This document shows positions 1 through 8,051 of a stretch of DNA of 32,756 nt, piece by piece. Under the pieces are notes generated by a model, which saw nothing but the letters and a program-made list of their open reading frames with translations, was not told the origin of the DNA and did no database searches. Each line of letters starts with the position of its first letter. Position 1 is the stretch's first letter. The position numbers were made by a program, and so were the translations under genes. Where the stretch lies: assembly GCF_004919685.1 (NCBI RefSeq), contig NZ_SMYZ01000120.1:1-32756 (forward strand), written 5' to 3'. Source of the DNA: Mesorhizobium norvegicum (GTDB taxonomy: Bacteria > Pseudomonadota > Alphaproteobacteria > Rhizobiales > Rhizobiaceae).

Positions 1-78
1 GGCAGGTGAGGGGCAGCGCCGATTTCGACAATTGGCGGTCGCCGACACCGGTCGGAAGCGGGACAGGAGTCACGCAAA

Positions 79-948
79 ATGGCGCCTAGCTTCGGCATCG
101 CCTTCGGCGGCGGCGGCGCGCGCGGGCTGGCGCATATCCATGTCATCGAGGCGCTGGACGAACTGGGCATCAGGCCGGTGGCCATAGCCGGCTCGTCGAT
201 CGGCGCCATCATGGGCGCCGGCATGGCCGCCGGCATGACCGGCAAGGACATAAACGACTATGCTCGCTCGATCCTCGGCCGCCGCGCCGAAGTGGCGAGC
301 CGCATGTGGCGGGCACGGCCGGGCACGATAGCCGAAGCCATGCAGAACGGCATCCGCGTCAGCCAGTTCAATGTCGAGCGCATCCTGAAGGCCTTTCTGC
401 CCGAGGCCATTCCCGAAACCTTCGCCGAGCTCAAGATCCCGCTCAAGGTGACAGCGACCGACTATTTCGGCCACAAACTGGCCGTCTTCGATGACGGCGA
501 CTTGCACTCCGCACTTGCAGCGTCAGCGGCCATACCCGCCGTGTTCCGCCCGGTGACGCGCGACGGCAGGCTGCTGATCGACGGCGGCATCTACAACCCC
601 GTGCCGTTCGACCTGATCGAGAACGACGCCGACATCATCATCGGCGTCGACGTGGTCGGCGCGCCGGAAGAGGCCGACCGCAAACAGCCGACCTCCGTCG
701 ACCTGATGTTCGGCGCCACGCAGCTGATGATGCAGTCGATCATCGCCAACAAGCTGAAACAATGCCGCCCCGACATACTGGTCCGCCCGGCGGTATCAAG
801 ATTCCGCGTGCTGGATTTTTTGAAGATCGACGCGCTGATGAACGAGACGGCGGATATCAAGGACGAGCTGAAGCGGCAGGTGGAGAAGGTGCTGGAGGCG
901 CGGGCTGGCGCCGCCATCAAAGCGAGGCGGGGAAAGCAGGTCGGGTGA
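79..948 (+). CDS. Patatin-like phospholipase (RssA/YchK type)
   Basis: A 289-residue protein of the bacterial patatin family, serine lipid acyl hydrolases with a Ser-Asp dyad. Three signatures are visible. The glycine-rich oxyanion loop GGGGARG is at about residues 10-16, the nucleophile elbow GSSIG puts the catalytic serine at residue 40, and the DGG motif has its aspartate at about residue 168, followed by IYNPVP. There is no signal peptide, so it is probably cytoplasmic or peripheral to the membrane. The start is backed by an AGGAG about nine bases upstream. The length and compact single domain fit the RssA subgroup. The natural lipid substrate cannot be read from the sequence. The 78 bases before it hold no gene that I can identify. 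Confidence 0.93.
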   Translation: MAPSFGIAFGGGGARGLAHIHVIEALDELGIRPVAIAGSSIGAIMGAGMAAGMTGKDINDYARSILGRRAEVASRMWRARPGTIAEAMQNGIRVSQFNVERILKAFLPEAIPETFAELKIPLKVTATDYFGHKLAVFDDGDLHSALAASAAIPAVFRPVTRDGRLLIDGGIYNPVPFDLIENDADIIIGVDVVGAPEEADRKQPTSVDLMFGATQLMMQSIIANKLKQCRPDILVRPAVSRFRVLDFLKIDALMNETADIKDELKRQVEKVLEARAGAAIKARRGKQVG

Positions 949-996
949 GGATGCATCTTCCCGACGCGACCTGGAAGGAAAGGGGCTCTAACCGAT

Positions 997-1539
997 TTAC
1001 GATTTCGCCGCCACCGGCGCATACTCCAGCGCCACCACGCCGTTGCTGAATGGCTTGGCAGAAATCAATTCAAGCGACACCGGCTCGCCGGCTGGGAAAA
1101 GCGGCTTGCCCTGGCCGACGGCGCCGGGATAGCTGAGCAGCCTGACGCGATCGACCAGGCCATGGCGCAGCAATTCCTGCGCGACGCTGAGGCTGCCATG
1201 CACATAGATGTTGCCGCCGCTGCCCTGCTTCAGGATCCTGACCGTTTCCGGCAGCGGTCCCTTCAGCAATTCGGCCGGCTTCCAGTCGAGCGCCTTCAGG
1301 CTGGTCGAGGCGACATATTTCGGCAGCGCGTTGAACCGGTCGGCAAAATCTCCGGTTTCCGTGGGCCAGGAGCCGGCAAAGATCTCATAGGTCGTGCGCC
1401 CCAAAAGCATGGCACCGCTATCGGCAAGCTCGTCCTCCTTGAACCTGTTCATCTCGTCGTTCCAGGTCACGCTGGGCAGCTTCTCGACCTCGGCAATGCC
1501 ATCGACGCTGATGAATTCGGTGACGATAAGTTTTCGCAT
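997..1539 (-). CDS. Dihydrofolate reductase family protein (RibD C-terminal domain)
   Basis: A 180-residue single-domain protein of the RibD-C/DHFR-like reductase family, NAD(P)H-dependent enzymes related to the reductase half of riboflavin RibD and often of unknown substrate. Typical features are an N-terminal strand with SVDG, the LLGRTTYEIFAGSWP segment, and a C-terminal block VHGSLSVAQELLRHGLVDRVRLL followed by GQGKPLF. The frame stays open upstream to about 1647. I chose the internal ATG at 1539 because an AGGAGG ribosome site lies seven bases before it and because the family normally starts with MRKL-like residues. The next gene upstream on the same strand is efp, but 311 bases separate them, so they are unlikely to be tightly co-transcribed. 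Confidence 0.88.
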   Translation of the reverse strand: MRKLIVTEFISVDGIAEVEKLPSVTWNDEMNRFKEDELADSGAMLLGRTTYEIFAGSWPTETGDFADRFNALPKYVASTSLKALDWKPAELLKGPLPETVRILKQGSGGNIYVHGSLSVAQELLRHGLVDRVRLLSYPGAVGQGKPLFPAGEPVSLELISAKPFSNGVVALEYAPVAAKS

Positions 1540-1850
1540 GGCGGCCTCCTCTTCTGTCAAAGGACGGACTGCGCAGGCCCTTTGCGACATGCTTCGTGAA
1601 AAATATCGCTGCCCGGTGGAGAGGAAGGGGAGGCGCGCCGCTATCAAGCGGGGGCGGTGGAAGAAGACAAGGTAAGGCTCAAGATCAACTGAGCAACCAC
1701 GCTATCGCGTCCACTGCAGCATCCGGTGCGGAGGGGACGAGAACCGCGAGGGCGAGAATATGGAGAGAAGACGTCCGGGCTGGCGCGAGACCGCGAGCCC
1801 GGTGAAATGCGGAGATGGCCGGGAAGCCCCGTGACCCCCGGCGCCCGTCC
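1540..1850. other. Intergenic region between the reductase gene and efp
   Basis: These 311 bases hold the ribosome-binding site of the minus-strand reductase gene at the left end and otherwise no gene that I can support. The short open frames here look like noise in GC-rich DNA. A weak GCCGGG...CCCGGC inverted repeat just downstream of the efp stop could act as a terminator, but it has no T-run. Confidence 0.5.
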
Positions 1851-2420
1851 TCAGTCCTTAGCCCGCTCCACATAAGCCCCATCGGCGGTCATCACCACCA
1901 CGCGGGTGCCTGGCGCGATGTGCGGCGGCACCAGGGTGCGCACGCCGTTGGACAGCACGGCCGGCTTGTAGGAGGACGAGGCGGTCTGTCCCTTGGTCGT
2001 CGGCTCGGTTTCCACCACTTCGAAAGTAGCGCGCTGCGGCAGCACCAGGGAAATGGCAATGCCGTTGAACTGCGACACCTGCACGGCCATGCCTTCCAGC
2101 AGGTAAGGCGCCATGTCGCCGACCACGGCTTCCGATACCGCCACCTGGTCGTAGCTTTCCGGGTTCATGAAATGAAAGCCTTCGCCGTCGCGATACAGGA
2201 ACGTGTGCTCGCGCTCCTCCACATAGGCGCGCTCCACCTGCTCGGTGGTGCGGTAGCGCTCCGAAACCTTCACCCCGTCGCCGATGCGGCGCATGTCGAG
2301 CTGCGTTACCGGCGTGCCCTTGCCTGGGTGGATGTTTTCGGCAAAGAGGATCACATAAAGCTTGCCGTCCTTGTCGACGACGTTGCCTTTGCGGAGCGAA
2401 CTGGCGATGACTTTCACCAC
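1851..2420 (-). CDS. efp: Elongation factor P
   Basis: Translation factor EF-P, which binds between the ribosomal P and E sites and relieves stalling at polyproline stretches. The frame is open further upstream, but the start is placed at the GTG at 2420 (GTG GTG AAA GTC). That gives exactly 189 residues, the usual EF-P length, with a GCAGGA ribosome site about ten bases before it. The first domain carries HPGKGTP with the modifiable lysine at residue 34, the position beta-lysylated in E. coli. The C-terminal part has the family blocks RYRTTEQVERAYVEEREHTF and TTKGQTASSSYKPAVLSNG. The gene diverges from epmA, which encodes the enzyme that attaches the lysine modification, across about 117 bases. 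Confidence 0.97.
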   Translation of the reverse strand: MVKVIASSLRKGNVVDKDGKLYVILFAENIHPGKGTPVTQLDMRRIGDGVKVSERYRTTEQVERAYVEEREHTFLYRDGEGFHFMNPESYDQVAVSEAVVGDMAPYLLEGMAVQVSQFNGIAISLVLPQRATFEVVETEPTTKGQTASSSYKPAVLSNGVRTLVPPHIAPGTRVVVMTADGAYVERAKD

Positions 2421-2537
2421 GGTTTTAAATCCTGCAAGAAGAGTTGACTGGCGTTTGCCGGCTCGTGCGGCGCTGGATGGGGGCCTACCGCATCTTGGCC
2501 GCCGCCGCCAGCCCCATTCCACCATGATCTGAGCCCC

Positions 2538-3578
2538 ATGACCGAAGCTTCGCCCTGGTGGACGCCGCATGTCCATGCCGACCGCCGCCCGCGGCTGATG
2601 CTGCGCAACGGCATCGCTGCCGGCCTGCGCGACTGGTTCGCCGCCCATGATTTCATCGAGGTGGAAACGGCCGCCCTGCAGGTCTCACCCGGCAACGAGG
2701 CGCATCTTGCGGCTTTCGCCACCGAAGCGGTCGGGCCGGACGGCGCGCGGTCGCCGCTCTATCTCCACACCTCGCCGGAATTCGCCTGCAAGAAGCTGCT
2801 CGCCGCCGGTGAGCAGCGCATTTTCAGCTTTGGCCCGGTCTACCGCAACCGCGAGCGCGGCCCCTTGCACCATCCTGAATTCACCATGCTCGAATGGTAC
2901 CGGGTGGGCGAGGCCTATGAGAGCCTGATGCTGGATTGCGCCGCCTTCTTGGCGCTGGCCGCGACAAGGGCAGGGGCGACGCGCTTTTCCTTCCGGGGTA
3001 GCTACTGCGATCCGTTCGCCGAGCCGGAACGGCTGACGGTGGCGGACGCCTTCACCCACCATGCCGGCATCGATCTGCTGGCCACGGTCGCCGCCGACGG
3101 CACAACCGACCGCGATGCGCTGTACACCGCCTTGACTCGCGCCGGGCTGCGCACCGCGCCCGATGACAGCTGGGCCGACCTGTTCAGCCGGGTGATGGTG
3201 GAAAAGGTCGAACCGTTTCTCGGGCAAAGGCGGGCGACCATCCTGTGCGAATATCCGCTGGCCGAGGCGGCACTGGCGCGGCCGAGCCCGCGCGACCCGC
3301 GCGTCGCCGAGCGCTTCGAGCTCTATTGCTGCGGCGTCGAGCTTGCCAACGGCTTTGGCGAATTGACCGACGCCGACGAGCAGCGCCGGCGCTTCGTCAT
3401 CGAGATGGACGAGAAACAGCGCATCTATGGCGAACGCTATCCGCTGGACGAGGATTTTCTCGCCGCCCTTGCCATCATGCCGCCGGCCAGCGGCATCGCG
3501 CTCGGCTTCGACCGCCTGGTGATGCTGGCCACCAGCGCGCAGAAAATCGAAGATGTCATCTGGACGCCTGTCGCCTGA
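2538..3578 (+). CDS. epmA: EF-P lysine ligase EpmA (GenX/PoxA, LysRS-like)
   Basis: A 346-residue paralog of class II lysyl-tRNA synthetase that lacks the N-terminal anticodon-binding domain and attaches (R)-beta-lysine to Lys34 of EF-P. Class II motifs are visible: motif 2 around FGPVYRNRERGPLHHPEFTM with MLEWY after it, and motif 3 in GIALGFDRLVML near the C-terminus. The catalytic-core segment ELYCCGVELANGFGELTD is also family-typical. Divergence from efp, with Lys34 present there, makes the assignment firm. The partner aminomutase EpmB, which supplies beta-lysine, is not encoded anywhere in this window. The next gene is a D-amino-acid dehydrogenase-like oxidoreductase 104 bases downstream. 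Confidence 0.96.
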   Translation: MTEASPWWTPHVHADRRPRLMLRNGIAAGLRDWFAAHDFIEVETAALQVSPGNEAHLAAFATEAVGPDGARSPLYLHTSPEFACKKLLAAGEQRIFSFGPVYRNRERGPLHHPEFTMLEWYRVGEAYESLMLDCAAFLALAATRAGATRFSFRGSYCDPFAEPERLTVADAFTHHAGIDLLATVAADGTTDRDALYTALTRAGLRTAPDDSWADLFSRVMVEKVEPFLGQRRATILCEYPLAEAALARPSPRDPRVAERFELYCCGVELANGFGELTDADEQRRRFVIEMDEKQRIYGERYPLDEDFLAALAIMPPASGIALGFDRLVMLATSAQKIEDVIWTPVA

Positions 3579-3682
3579 CGCATGGGAAGATCTGGCCCAT
3601 TCGATTCCAGGGATCAAGGCTGGACCGCGACCCCGAACCAAGCGACCACACAAGCGGCATGGGACCGAGAGTTCAAAAGCTC

Positions 3683-4957
3683 ATGGTCAAACAGGAATAT
3701 CCAACAGTGGCAGCACAGGAAACAGTCGAAATCGCCATTGTCGGCGCCGGCGTGGTGGGGCTGGCGACGGCACTTCACCTTGCCGCGGACGGTCGCGAAG
3801 TGCTGCTCATCGATCCCAACGAGCCGGGCTCCGGCGCCTCGTTCGGCAATGCCGGAACGATCGCCGAATACGCCTGCATGCCCGTCGGCACTCCTTCCGT
3901 GCTGCGGGCGTTGCCAAAGTTGCTGCTTGATCCCGACAGCCCGTTTTCGCTGCGCTGGCCCGCGCTGCTGCAACTGGCGCCATGGCTGGTCCAATTCATG
4001 CGGCAATCGCTGCCGGCGGCCACCCAAGCCAATGCGCTGGCGCTCGCCGGACTGCTGGCCGACGCCTTGCCGGCCTGGGAGGAAATGGCAGAGGAGGCGG
4101 GCCTGGAGGACCTGCTGCGTCGCAATGGCTGCCTTTACCTCTATCGCCGCGAAAGCGATTTTGCCGCCGGGGCCGGCGGCCGGGCAATGCGCGCCGGATT
4201 CGGCATTCACCAGGAGATTCTGACGCCTGATGAGGTGGCAGCACTTGAGCCCGGCCTTCCGGCCAGCGGCACGCGTGGGCTGTACTTCCCGGATTCCCTG
4301 AACGTCACCGATCCGAAGGCCGTGATGCGGCGGCTCAACGACGCGGCGATCGCTCGCGGCGTGTCGGTGAGGCAAGCGACAATCACCGGGCTGCAGGTCG
4401 AGACCGGCGCTGTCCGGCTCAGCGGCCCCGGCTTCAGCATCAAGGCGGGCACGGTGGTGATTGCCGCCGGTGCATGGTCGCGCGCACTGGCCGCGCAGGC
4501 CGGCGACAAGATCCCGCTCGAGACGGAACGCGGCTATCACCTTGAATTCCAGACCGATGCGCCGCTGCTGAACCGGCCGGTGTGTCCCGTCGATCTCGGT
4601 TTCTACATAACGCCGATGACTGGCCGCTTGCGGGTCGCCGGCACTGTCGAGCTCGGCGGCCTTGCCGCGCCGCCAAATCCGCGCCGGCTGGCGCTGCTCG
4701 ACCGTGGCGTCAGGCAGATCTTTCCCAAACTTGGCTCGCCTTGGTCGAAATGGCTCGGCTTCCGGCCATCCCTGCCGGATTCCAGGCCGGTCATCGGCGC
4801 TTCACGCGGCAGTTCCCGGGTGATCCATGCTTTCGGTCATGGCCATCTCGGCCTGACGCTCGCTCCGATCACGGCGCGCCTGGTCGTTGACCTGATCGCC
4901 AGGCGCGGCGATCCGGCTCGGCTCGCAGCCTTTGCGGCGAGTCGTTTCGGTCGTTGA
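3683..4957 (+). CDS. FAD-dependent oxidoreductase, D-amino-acid dehydrogenase (DadA) type
   Basis: A 424-residue flavoprotein of the DAO/DadA family, which oxidatively deaminates D-amino acids or related secondary amines. The N-terminal dinucleotide-binding fold is clear: IAIVGAGVVGLATALHLA with the GxGxxG pattern, then the strand VLLIDPNEPGSGASFGNAG. The C-terminal FAD contact is in FRPSLPDSRPVIGAS followed by FGHGHLGLTLAP, a typical DadA ending. The frame is open far upstream inside epmA, so the start is uncertain. ATG 3683 precedes the conserved fold by about 15 residues, and ATG 3659 is an alternative. Neither has a strong ribosome site. The substrate is not certain; DadA relatives also include hydroxyproline and opine oxidases. 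Confidence 0.88.
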   Translation: MVKQEYPTVAAQETVEIAIVGAGVVGLATALHLAADGREVLLIDPNEPGSGASFGNAGTIAEYACMPVGTPSVLRALPKLLLDPDSPFSLRWPALLQLAPWLVQFMRQSLPAATQANALALAGLLADALPAWEEMAEEAGLEDLLRRNGCLYLYRRESDFAAGAGGRAMRAGFGIHQEILTPDEVAALEPGLPASGTRGLYFPDSLNVTDPKAVMRRLNDAAIARGVSVRQATITGLQVETGAVRLSGPGFSIKAGTVVIAAGAWSRALAAQAGDKIPLETERGYHLEFQTDAPLLNRPVCPVDLGFYITPMTGRLRVAGTVELGGLAAPPNPRRLALLDRGVRQIFPKLGSPWSKWLGFRPSLPDSRPVIGASRGSSRVIHAFGHGHLGLTLAPITARLVVDLIARRGDPARLAAFAASRFGR

Positions 4958-4980
4958 TCGACCGGTGCCTGCGTCCTGAT

Positions 4981-5397
4981 CTAGTGCGCGAAAACCTGCT
5001 CCAGCGAGCGAAAACCCTTGAATTCCAAGGCATTGCCCGAGGGGTCGCGGATGAACAATGTCGCCTGTTCGCCGGGCTCGCCCTTGAAACGGACCATCGG
5101 CCGTTCCAGCCAGTCGATGTCGTCGCGCGCCTCCAGCCGCGTCGCCAGACGTTGCCAGTCGTCCATCAAGAGCACGGCGCCGAAATGCGGGATCGGTACG
5201 ACAATGCCGTCGACCTTGCCGTCACTGGGGGCCTGTGCGGCCTGCGGACGCAGATGCGCCGACATCTGGTGGCCGTAAAGGTCGAAATCGACCCAGGTCG
5301 CTGATGAACGGCCGATCGCACAGCCCAGCACCTCGCCATAGAAAACGCGGGTTTCATCGAGATCACGGACCGGGAAGGCGAGATGGAAAGGCGTCAT
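4981..5397 (-). CDS. VOC family protein (glyoxalase/dioxygenase fold)
   Basis: A 138-residue vicinal-oxygen-chelate protein. The paired beta-alpha-beta modules are recognisable: FHLAFPVRDLDETRVFYGEVLGC at the N-terminus and FIRDPSGNALEFKGF at the C-terminus. Candidate metal ligands are His5 in the first strand, a histidine in YGHQMSAH and the glutamate in NALEF. The family covers glyoxalases, fosfomycin-type resistance proteins and ring-cleaving dioxygenases, and this sequence does not identify which activity applies. It converges on the DadA-type gene with a 23-base gap and diverges from pmbA across 166 bases, which probably contain both promoters. Confidence 0.88.
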   Translation of the reverse strand: MTPFHLAFPVRDLDETRVFYGEVLGCAIGRSSATWVDFDLYGHQMSAHLRPQAAQAPSDGKVDGIVVPIPHFGAVLLMDDWQRLATRLEARDDIDWLERPMVRFKGEPGEQATLFIRDPSGNALEFKGFRSLEQVFAH

Positions 5398-5563
5398 CGA
5401 AATGCTCCGTGCAGGCTGCGAACCGATTTTGCGTCACAGGGTTCGCGATTTGAACCGTCCACCCTGCATTTTGATTGAAGCCTATGCCATTGCACAAGCC
5501 GGACCGGAACAATAGATGGGTGGGCAACGGCCGCACGCTGGCCGCACCAGCAGGATTTCAGGC

Positions 5564-6907
5564 ATGACCGATATATCAGACGCAGCAAAATTGACCGACC
5601 GCGTCGCGGCTCTGGTCGAGGCTGCCAAAAAGGCCGGCGCCGATGCCGCCGACGCGGTGGCCGTGCGCGGCCGCTCGACCGGGGTGTCGGTGCGTCTCGG
5701 CAAGGTCGAGGGTACAGAATCGTCCGAGAGCGAGGATGTCGCGCTGCGCGTTTTCGTCGGCGGTCGGGTGGCAAGTGTCTCGGCGACAGCGGCCTCGGAT
5801 CCGAAGGTGCTGGCCGAGCGCGCCGTTGCGATGGCGAAAGTGTCGCCGCAGGATCCCTATCAGGGCCTGGCCGACCCGGCATTGCTCGCCAAACAGACGC
5901 GCGATCTCGACCTGTTCGATGCCACCGAAGTGTCGGCCGACCAGTTGAAGGAAGCGGCTCTTGCGGCGGAAGCGGCCGCCCTTGCCGTCAAGGGCGTGAC
6001 CAATTCGGCCGGCGCCAGCGCCGGTGCCGGCCTGGGTGGCCTGGTGCTGGCCACCTCGCACGGCTTCCTCGGCCATTATGTCGGGTCGCGGTTCTCGCGT
6101 TCGGCCAGTGTCATCGCCGGCGAGGGCACCGGCATGGAGCGCGACTATGAATTCTCCTCGCGCCAGCATTTTGCCGATCTCGATGCGCCCGAAGACATCG
6201 GCCGCAAGGCCGGCGAACGTGCCGTGCGGCGCATTGGCGCGCGCCAGGCGGCGACCGGGCCGGTCGACGTGGTGTTCGACCCGCGTGTCGCGCGCGGCAT
6301 CGCCGGCCATCTTGCCGGCGCCATCAACGGTGCCTCGGTCGCGCGCAAGACGTCGTTCCTGCGCGACATGATGGGCAAGCAGGTGGCCGCATCCGCCATC
6401 ACCGTCACCGACGAGCCGCTCAGGCGGCGTGGCCAGGCCTCGCGTCCGTTCGACGGCGAAGGCGTCGAGGGCGAAAAACTGTTCATGGTCGAGAAAGGCG
6501 TGCTCAACCACTGGTTCCTGTCGACCTCGGCCGCGCGCGAGCTGGGTCTCGTCACCAATGGGCGCGGCGCGCGCGGCGGCTCCTCCGTGACGCCATCCTC
6601 CACCAATCTCGCCATCGAGCCTGGCGAGCGATCGCCGGAAGAGCTGATCAAATCGCTCAAGACCGGCTTCTACGTCACCGAAGTGTTCGGCCAGGGTGTC
6701 GACATGGTCACCGGCGAATACAGCCGTGGCGCCTCGGGCTTCTGGATCGAGAATGGCGAGCTGGCCTATCCGGTCGCCGAGGTCACCATCGCCTCGAACC
6801 TGAAGACCATGTTCCTCAACATGGTGCCGGCAAGCGATCTCGACCGCAATTTCGGCACCGCGGCCCCGACGCTCCTGATCGAAGGCATGACCCTTGCCGG
6901 AGCATGA
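5564..6907 (+). CDS. pmbA: TldD/PmbA family metalloprotease-related protein (PmbA/TldE)
   Basis: A 447-residue protein of the TldD/PmbA family. In E. coli, TldD and TldE (PmbA) form a heterodimeric metalloprotease that processes microcin B17 and degrades CcdA; PmbA itself lacks the zinc-binding motif. Family blocks include EDVALRVFVGGRVASVSAT, VVFDPRVARGIAGHLAGAINGASVARKTSFL and the C-terminal GEYSRGASGFWIENGELAYPVAEVTIA. No HExxxH is seen, as expected for the PmbA branch. The ATG at 5564 has an AGGA site upstream; the frame extends to 5516 without better support. It is the first gene of the run to lpxK, and its end overlaps the next gene by 14 bases. A tldD partner is not in the window. Confidence 0.93.
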   Translation: MTDISDAAKLTDRVAALVEAAKKAGADAADAVAVRGRSTGVSVRLGKVEGTESSESEDVALRVFVGGRVASVSATAASDPKVLAERAVAMAKVSPQDPYQGLADPALLAKQTRDLDLFDATEVSADQLKEAALAAEAAALAVKGVTNSAGASAGAGLGGLVLATSHGFLGHYVGSRFSRSASVIAGEGTGMERDYEFSSRQHFADLDAPEDIGRKAGERAVRRIGARQAATGPVDVVFDPRVARGIAGHLAGAINGASVARKTSFLRDMMGKQVAASAITVTDEPLRRRGQASRPFDGEGVEGEKLFMVEKGVLNHWFLSTSAARELGLVTNGRGARGGSSVTPSSTNLAIEPGERSPEELIKSLKTGFYVTEVFGQGVDMVTGEYSRGASGFWIENGELAYPVAEVTIASNLKTMFLNMVPASDLDRNFGTAAPTLLIEGMTLAGA

Positions 6908-7697
6908 CCTGACCACTGCCGACGCCACCGAAGACTTGCCGCTGCTGCGCGATGCCGCCCGCGAGGCGGGGGTCATCGCCATGCGCTACTTCGGCAACAG
7001 CCCACAAGTCTGGATGAAGGGCGGCACGTCGCCGGTCAGCGAGGCCGACCATGCCGCCGACGCCTATCTGCGCGAAACGCTGCTGGCGGCGCGGCCGGAC
7101 TATGGCTGGCTGTCGGAAGAGACAGTCGACGATCCGGCTCGGCTTTCGGCCCGCCGCACCTTCGTCGTCGATCCGATCGACGGCACGCGCGGTTTCCTGG
7201 AAGGCCAGCGCACCTGGTGCGTCAGCGTTGCCGTCGTCGAGCATGGCCGCACGCTGGCCGGCGTGCTGGAATGCCCGGCGATGGAAGAGACCTATTGGGC
7301 GCTGCCCGGCCAGGGCGCCTTCCGCAACGGCAAACGCATTGCGGTGCGCAAGCTGGCGGATACGGCCGAGATTTCCGGGCTGAAGCAGCTGACCGACCTG
7401 ATGCCGGCCGAATGGCAGGCGCGGCTGAAGCGGGCGCCCTACAGCCCTTCGCTCGCCTATCGGTTGGCCATGATCGCCAATGGCGCGCTGGATGCCACTT
7501 TCGTCAAGCCGAACGCACATGACTGGGACATTGCGGCGGCCGATCTCATCCTGCGCGAGGCCGGCGGCCAGTTGCTCGACCAGCATGGCCGCGCCCCGCT
7601 CTATGCCGGCGAGGTCACCCGCCACGGCGTGCTTGCCGCCGGCAGCGGTGAATTGCTGGCCGTGCTCGCCGGCGTCATCGCCGGGCTGGATGCGTGA
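6894..7697 (+). CDS. Inositol-monophosphatase superfamily, 3'(2'),5'-bisphosphate nucleotidase (CysQ-like)
   Basis: A 267-residue Mg-dependent phosphatase. The metal-site motifs of the family are in order: GWLSEET (paired Glu), VVDPIDGTRGF (DPIDGT core) and HDWDIAAADLILREAGG (third Asp). Homologs at this position in rhizobia are usually called CysQ, hydrolysing phosphoadenosine phosphate and related nucleotides, but inositol phosphatase activity cannot be excluded. The only usable start upstream of the conserved domain is a TTG at 6894 inside the pmbA 3' end, with GAAGG before it. The next in-frame ATG is about 30 residues later. The 14-base overlap suggests translational coupling with pmbA. 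Confidence 0.9.
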   Translation: MPEHDLTTADATEDLPLLRDAAREAGVIAMRYFGNSPQVWMKGGTSPVSEADHAADAYLRETLLAARPDYGWLSEETVDDPARLSARRTFVVDPIDGTRGFLEGQRTWCVSVAVVEHGRTLAGVLECPAMEETYWALPGQGAFRNGKRIAVRKLADTAEISGLKQLTDLMPAEWQARLKRAPYSPSLAYRLAMIANGALDATFVKPNAHDWDIAAADLILREAGGQLLDQHGRAPLYAGEVTRHGVLAAGSGELLAVLAGVIAGLDA

Positions 7698-7709
7698 AAG
7701 CGTTTTCCC

Positions 7710-7733
7710 GAGCGAGATGAATTCATCTCGCTC
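7710..7733. repeat. 24-bp perfect palindrome (dispersed-repeat type)
   Basis: GAGCGAGATGAA is followed directly by its exact reverse complement, with GAATTC at the centre. It starts 12 bases after the CysQ-like stop codon. It resembles the short palindromic modules of rhizobial intergenic elements and could fold at the 3' end of the upstream mRNA, but no T-run follows, so a terminator role is only possible. Confidence 0.75.
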
Positions 7734-7800
7734 TAAAGGTTCCAAAGTCGGCGGCTTTGGTCTAGACCTGTCACAAACTCACGATATGTGAAGGACCGAC

Positions 7801-8046
7801 ATGGCCGCGGAAGACGGAAAGAAACAGCTTTTGCATCTGGTGTTCGGCGGCGAACTGAAGAAGCTTGGCGGCACCGAATTCCGCGATCTCGACGGGCTCG
7901 ACATCGTCGGCATCTATCCGGACTATCAATCCGCGCACACGGCGTGGAAAGCCAAGGCGCAAGCCAGCGTGGACAACGCCCACATGCGTTATTTCGTCGT
8001 TCATCTGCACCGGCTGCTCGACCCCGACAACAAGGCTGCCGGTTGA
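7801..8046 (+). CDS. DUF4170 domain protein
   Basis: An 81-residue protein that I recognise as DUF4170, a small family largely confined to alphaproteobacteria and of unknown function. It has an N-terminal HLVFGGELKKLG, the stretch DLDGLDIVGIYPDYQSAHTAW and the C-terminal MRYFVVHLHRLLDP. No membrane segment or signal peptide is seen, so it should be cytoplasmic. It sits immediately before the DUF374 acyltransferase, with only five bases between the stop codon and that gene's ATG, and upstream of waaA and lpxK. A role linked to lipid A or envelope assembly is an inference from this position only. Confidence 0.9.
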   Translation: MAAEDGKKQLLHLVFGGELKKLGGTEFRDLDGLDIVGIYPDYQSAHTAWKAKAQASVDNAHMRYFVVHLHRLLDPDNKAAG

Positions 8047-8051
8047 CTTCG

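Noticed and set aside
1596..1805. Small open frame between the reductase gene and efp
   Set aside because: Arg/Gly/Ala-rich low-complexity translation with no ribosome site and no family signal.
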